Shown in pieces: positions 5,630 through 6,754 of a DNA stretch of 6,754 nucleotides. The position numbers and the translations under genes were made by a program. Location of the stretch: NCBI GenBank assembly GCA_016183835.1, contig JACPDV010000444.1, positions 1 through 6,754 of the forward strand, given 5' to 3'. Position 1 is the first letter of the stretch. The number at the start of each line of letters is the position of its first letter. The notes beneath the pieces were generated by a model. It was not told where the DNA came from, searched no databases, and saw only the letters and a program-made list of their open reading frames with translations. The stretch comes from Armatimonadota bacterium (GTDB lineage: Bacteria > Armatimonadota > UBA10988).

Positions 5630-6754
5630 GCGAAGTCGTGCGTGCTGTTGCCCAGCGCCAGCCGCCGGTTGGCGCCCAGGCGGCCCTGCTTGACCACCTC
5701 GCCCGTGTCCACGTCCCACACGGTCAGCTCGGCCGCGTCGGGCAGCGCCCGGATGTCGAGCGTCACCTCGCGGCTCGCGGTGCGCTGGCGGTGCAGCTCC
5801 TTCACCCCCTCGCCGTAGCCCGGCCCGAGGCGGTGCTCCACCACGTTGCGGACATACGCCAGGAGCTGCTTCCCGGCCGCGTCGGCGAGGATGGTTGCGG
5901 CGTTGCCCTCGCAGAGCGATAGCAGCGCCTTGTCGAGCACCGCCGCGGGCAGCTCGGCCGGTCCGCCGGCGACCATCGAGCCGGCGTACCCCGCCAGGTC
6001 GGTCCCGGGCGGGACGATGTCGTAGGTCACCCCGGCGCGGCAGCAGGCATCGTCGATCGCCGCCAGCACCGGGAGCACCTTGGCGCTCCCGGCCGGGCAG
6101 ACCACCGCGAGCTGCCCCGGCGCCCGCCGGAACCCGCGCCAGTCCATGCGCTCGGCGATCTGCGTGGGCAGCCGGCGTTCGGAGTCGATCAGGATCACCG
6201 ACCAGAACAGCGACGCCGCCTGCGGCGCGCAGAGCGAGGCCCACAGGTTGTCGCGGAACTGCGTCACGAAGTCCGGCGCCAGCCAGGTGATCCGGTCGTG
6301 GTACCAACCTGGCCCGTCACTCGACTCCTCGGCCAGGAAGCTGGGCCCATGCTGCGCGTAGAAGCGGGCGTTGACGTTGGCGTAGGCGTCGGTGGGCGTG
6401 CCGTCGCTGTAGTAGTTGCGGTAGCCGATGCCGCCGTCGGTGGCGGGGAAGAAGCGGTCCCAGTCGCCGGGCTTCAGCTCGCCGTGGTTCTGCAGCCCGC
6501 CGCCCTGCTCGAAGACCAGCAGCCCCTTGGCGTGCTGCTTGACGAACTCGGCCGTGCCGTTGACCCACGCCTCGCCGGGGATCTGGTCGTTCTCACCGAA
6601 GAGGGTGTAGCCCAGCACCACCGGATCGCCGCCGACCGCGCTCAGCAGATCGTCGAGATAACCGCGCTCGAGCTGCACGGCGGACGGCTTGAAGAAGTCG
6701 GCGGGTCCATCGTAGCCGGCGTCGCCGAAGACGGTGACGGGCGGGAAGTTGCCG
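5608..6754 (-). CDS. Putative glycoside hydrolase-like protein with amidotransferase-like domain (5' end beyond window)
   Basis: The 381 C-terminal residues of a larger protein; the frame is open to the right edge (it begins GNFPPVTVFGDAGYDG in the last 76 bases), so GTG 6678 is probably not the start. The first half looks like the end of a TIM-barrel glycosidase: VVLGYTLFGEND (46-56 of the visible part) puts a Glu at a strand end as in clan GH-A acid/base positions, and PSFLAEESSDGPGW (137-150) offers candidate nucleophile Glu residues about 90 residues later. FRDNLWASLCAPQAASLFWSV follows. Residues about 213-305 (LAVVCPAGSAKVLP, YDIVPPGTDLAGYAGSMVAGGPAELP) resemble the glutamine-amidotransferase-like trimerisation domain found after the barrel in GH42-type enzymes, and about 328-380 is a small beta-rich C-terminal domain. 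The assignment rests on layout, not a signature motif; it could be a non-catalytic relative. It converges on the DUF4091 gene with a single base between stops. Confidence 0.7.
   Translation of the reverse strand, partial: GNFPPVTVFGDAGYDGPADFFKPSAVQLERGYLDDLLSAVGGDPVVLGYTLFGENDQIPGEAWVNGTAEFVKQHAKGLLVFEQGGGLQNHGELKPGDWDRFFPATDGGIGYRNYYSDGTPTDAYANVNARFYAQHGPSFLAEESSDGPGWYHDRITWLAPDFVTQFRDNLWASLCAPQAASLFWSVILIDSERRLPTQIAERMDWRGFRRAPGQLAVVCPAGSAKVLPVLAAIDDACCRAGVTYDIVPPGTDLAGYAGSMVAGGPAELPAAVLDKALLSLCEGNAATILADAAGKQLLAYVRNVVEHRLGPGYGEGVKELHRQRTASREVTLDIRALPDAAELTVWDVDTGEVVKQGRLGANRRLALGNSTHDFALLARAR

Noticed and set aside
5546..6307. Minus-strand open frame of 253 codons overlapping the right-hand gene in another phase
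   Set aside because: It is Arg/Gly/Ala-rich with no motif; the competing frame gives a coherent protein of glycosidase-like layout.

Overview
The window is very GC-rich throughout and comes from a bacterium with roomy gene spacing and dispersed GC-rich palindromic repeats. The mix of compact old-yellow-enzyme-like proteins, secreted DUF4091-type proteins, large TIM-barrel glycosidase-like proteins and hairpin repeats resembles uncultured Armatimonadota, Planctomycetota or similar environmental lineages. That placement is a low-confidence impression, because no taxonomic marker gene is present.

Layout: (1) Positions 1-250 hold three copies of a 36-bp palindromic repeat, here called family A, in a reading frame that stays open to the left edge. 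(2) A DNA adenine methyltransferase of the MmeI/Eco57I-like class, ending at 2364, continues that frame. A second, unrelated palindromic element (family B, 898-982) lies inside the coding sequence without breaking the frame. (3) A 103-bp gap (2365-2467) holds a fourth family A copy. (4) A compact FMN-dependent old-yellow-enzyme-like reductase (2468-3415) is followed after 19 bp by (5) a secreted DUF4091/GH123-like protein (3435-5606), probably in the same transcript. (6) On the opposite strand, a glycosidase-like protein with a glutamine-amidotransferase-like second domain runs convergently from the right edge to 5608. One base separates the two converging stop codons.

The methyltransferase has no nuclease gene beside it in this window and is probably an orphan modification enzyme or the remains of a fused restriction-modification enzyme. 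The other three genes suggest a carbohydrate- or glycan-processing neighbourhood: an exported hydrolase-like protein, a second hydrolase-like protein and an oxidoreductase of unknown substrate. The functional link between them is inferred from proximity only.

The most interesting part of the window is how the palindromic repeats interact with protein-coding sequence. Two different families lie in the methyltransferase reading frame, one copy lies just upstream of the reductase, and the family A core contains both a perfect Shine-Dalgarno sequence and its complement. I did not find a CRISPR array, RNA gene, transposase or defence island that I could support.
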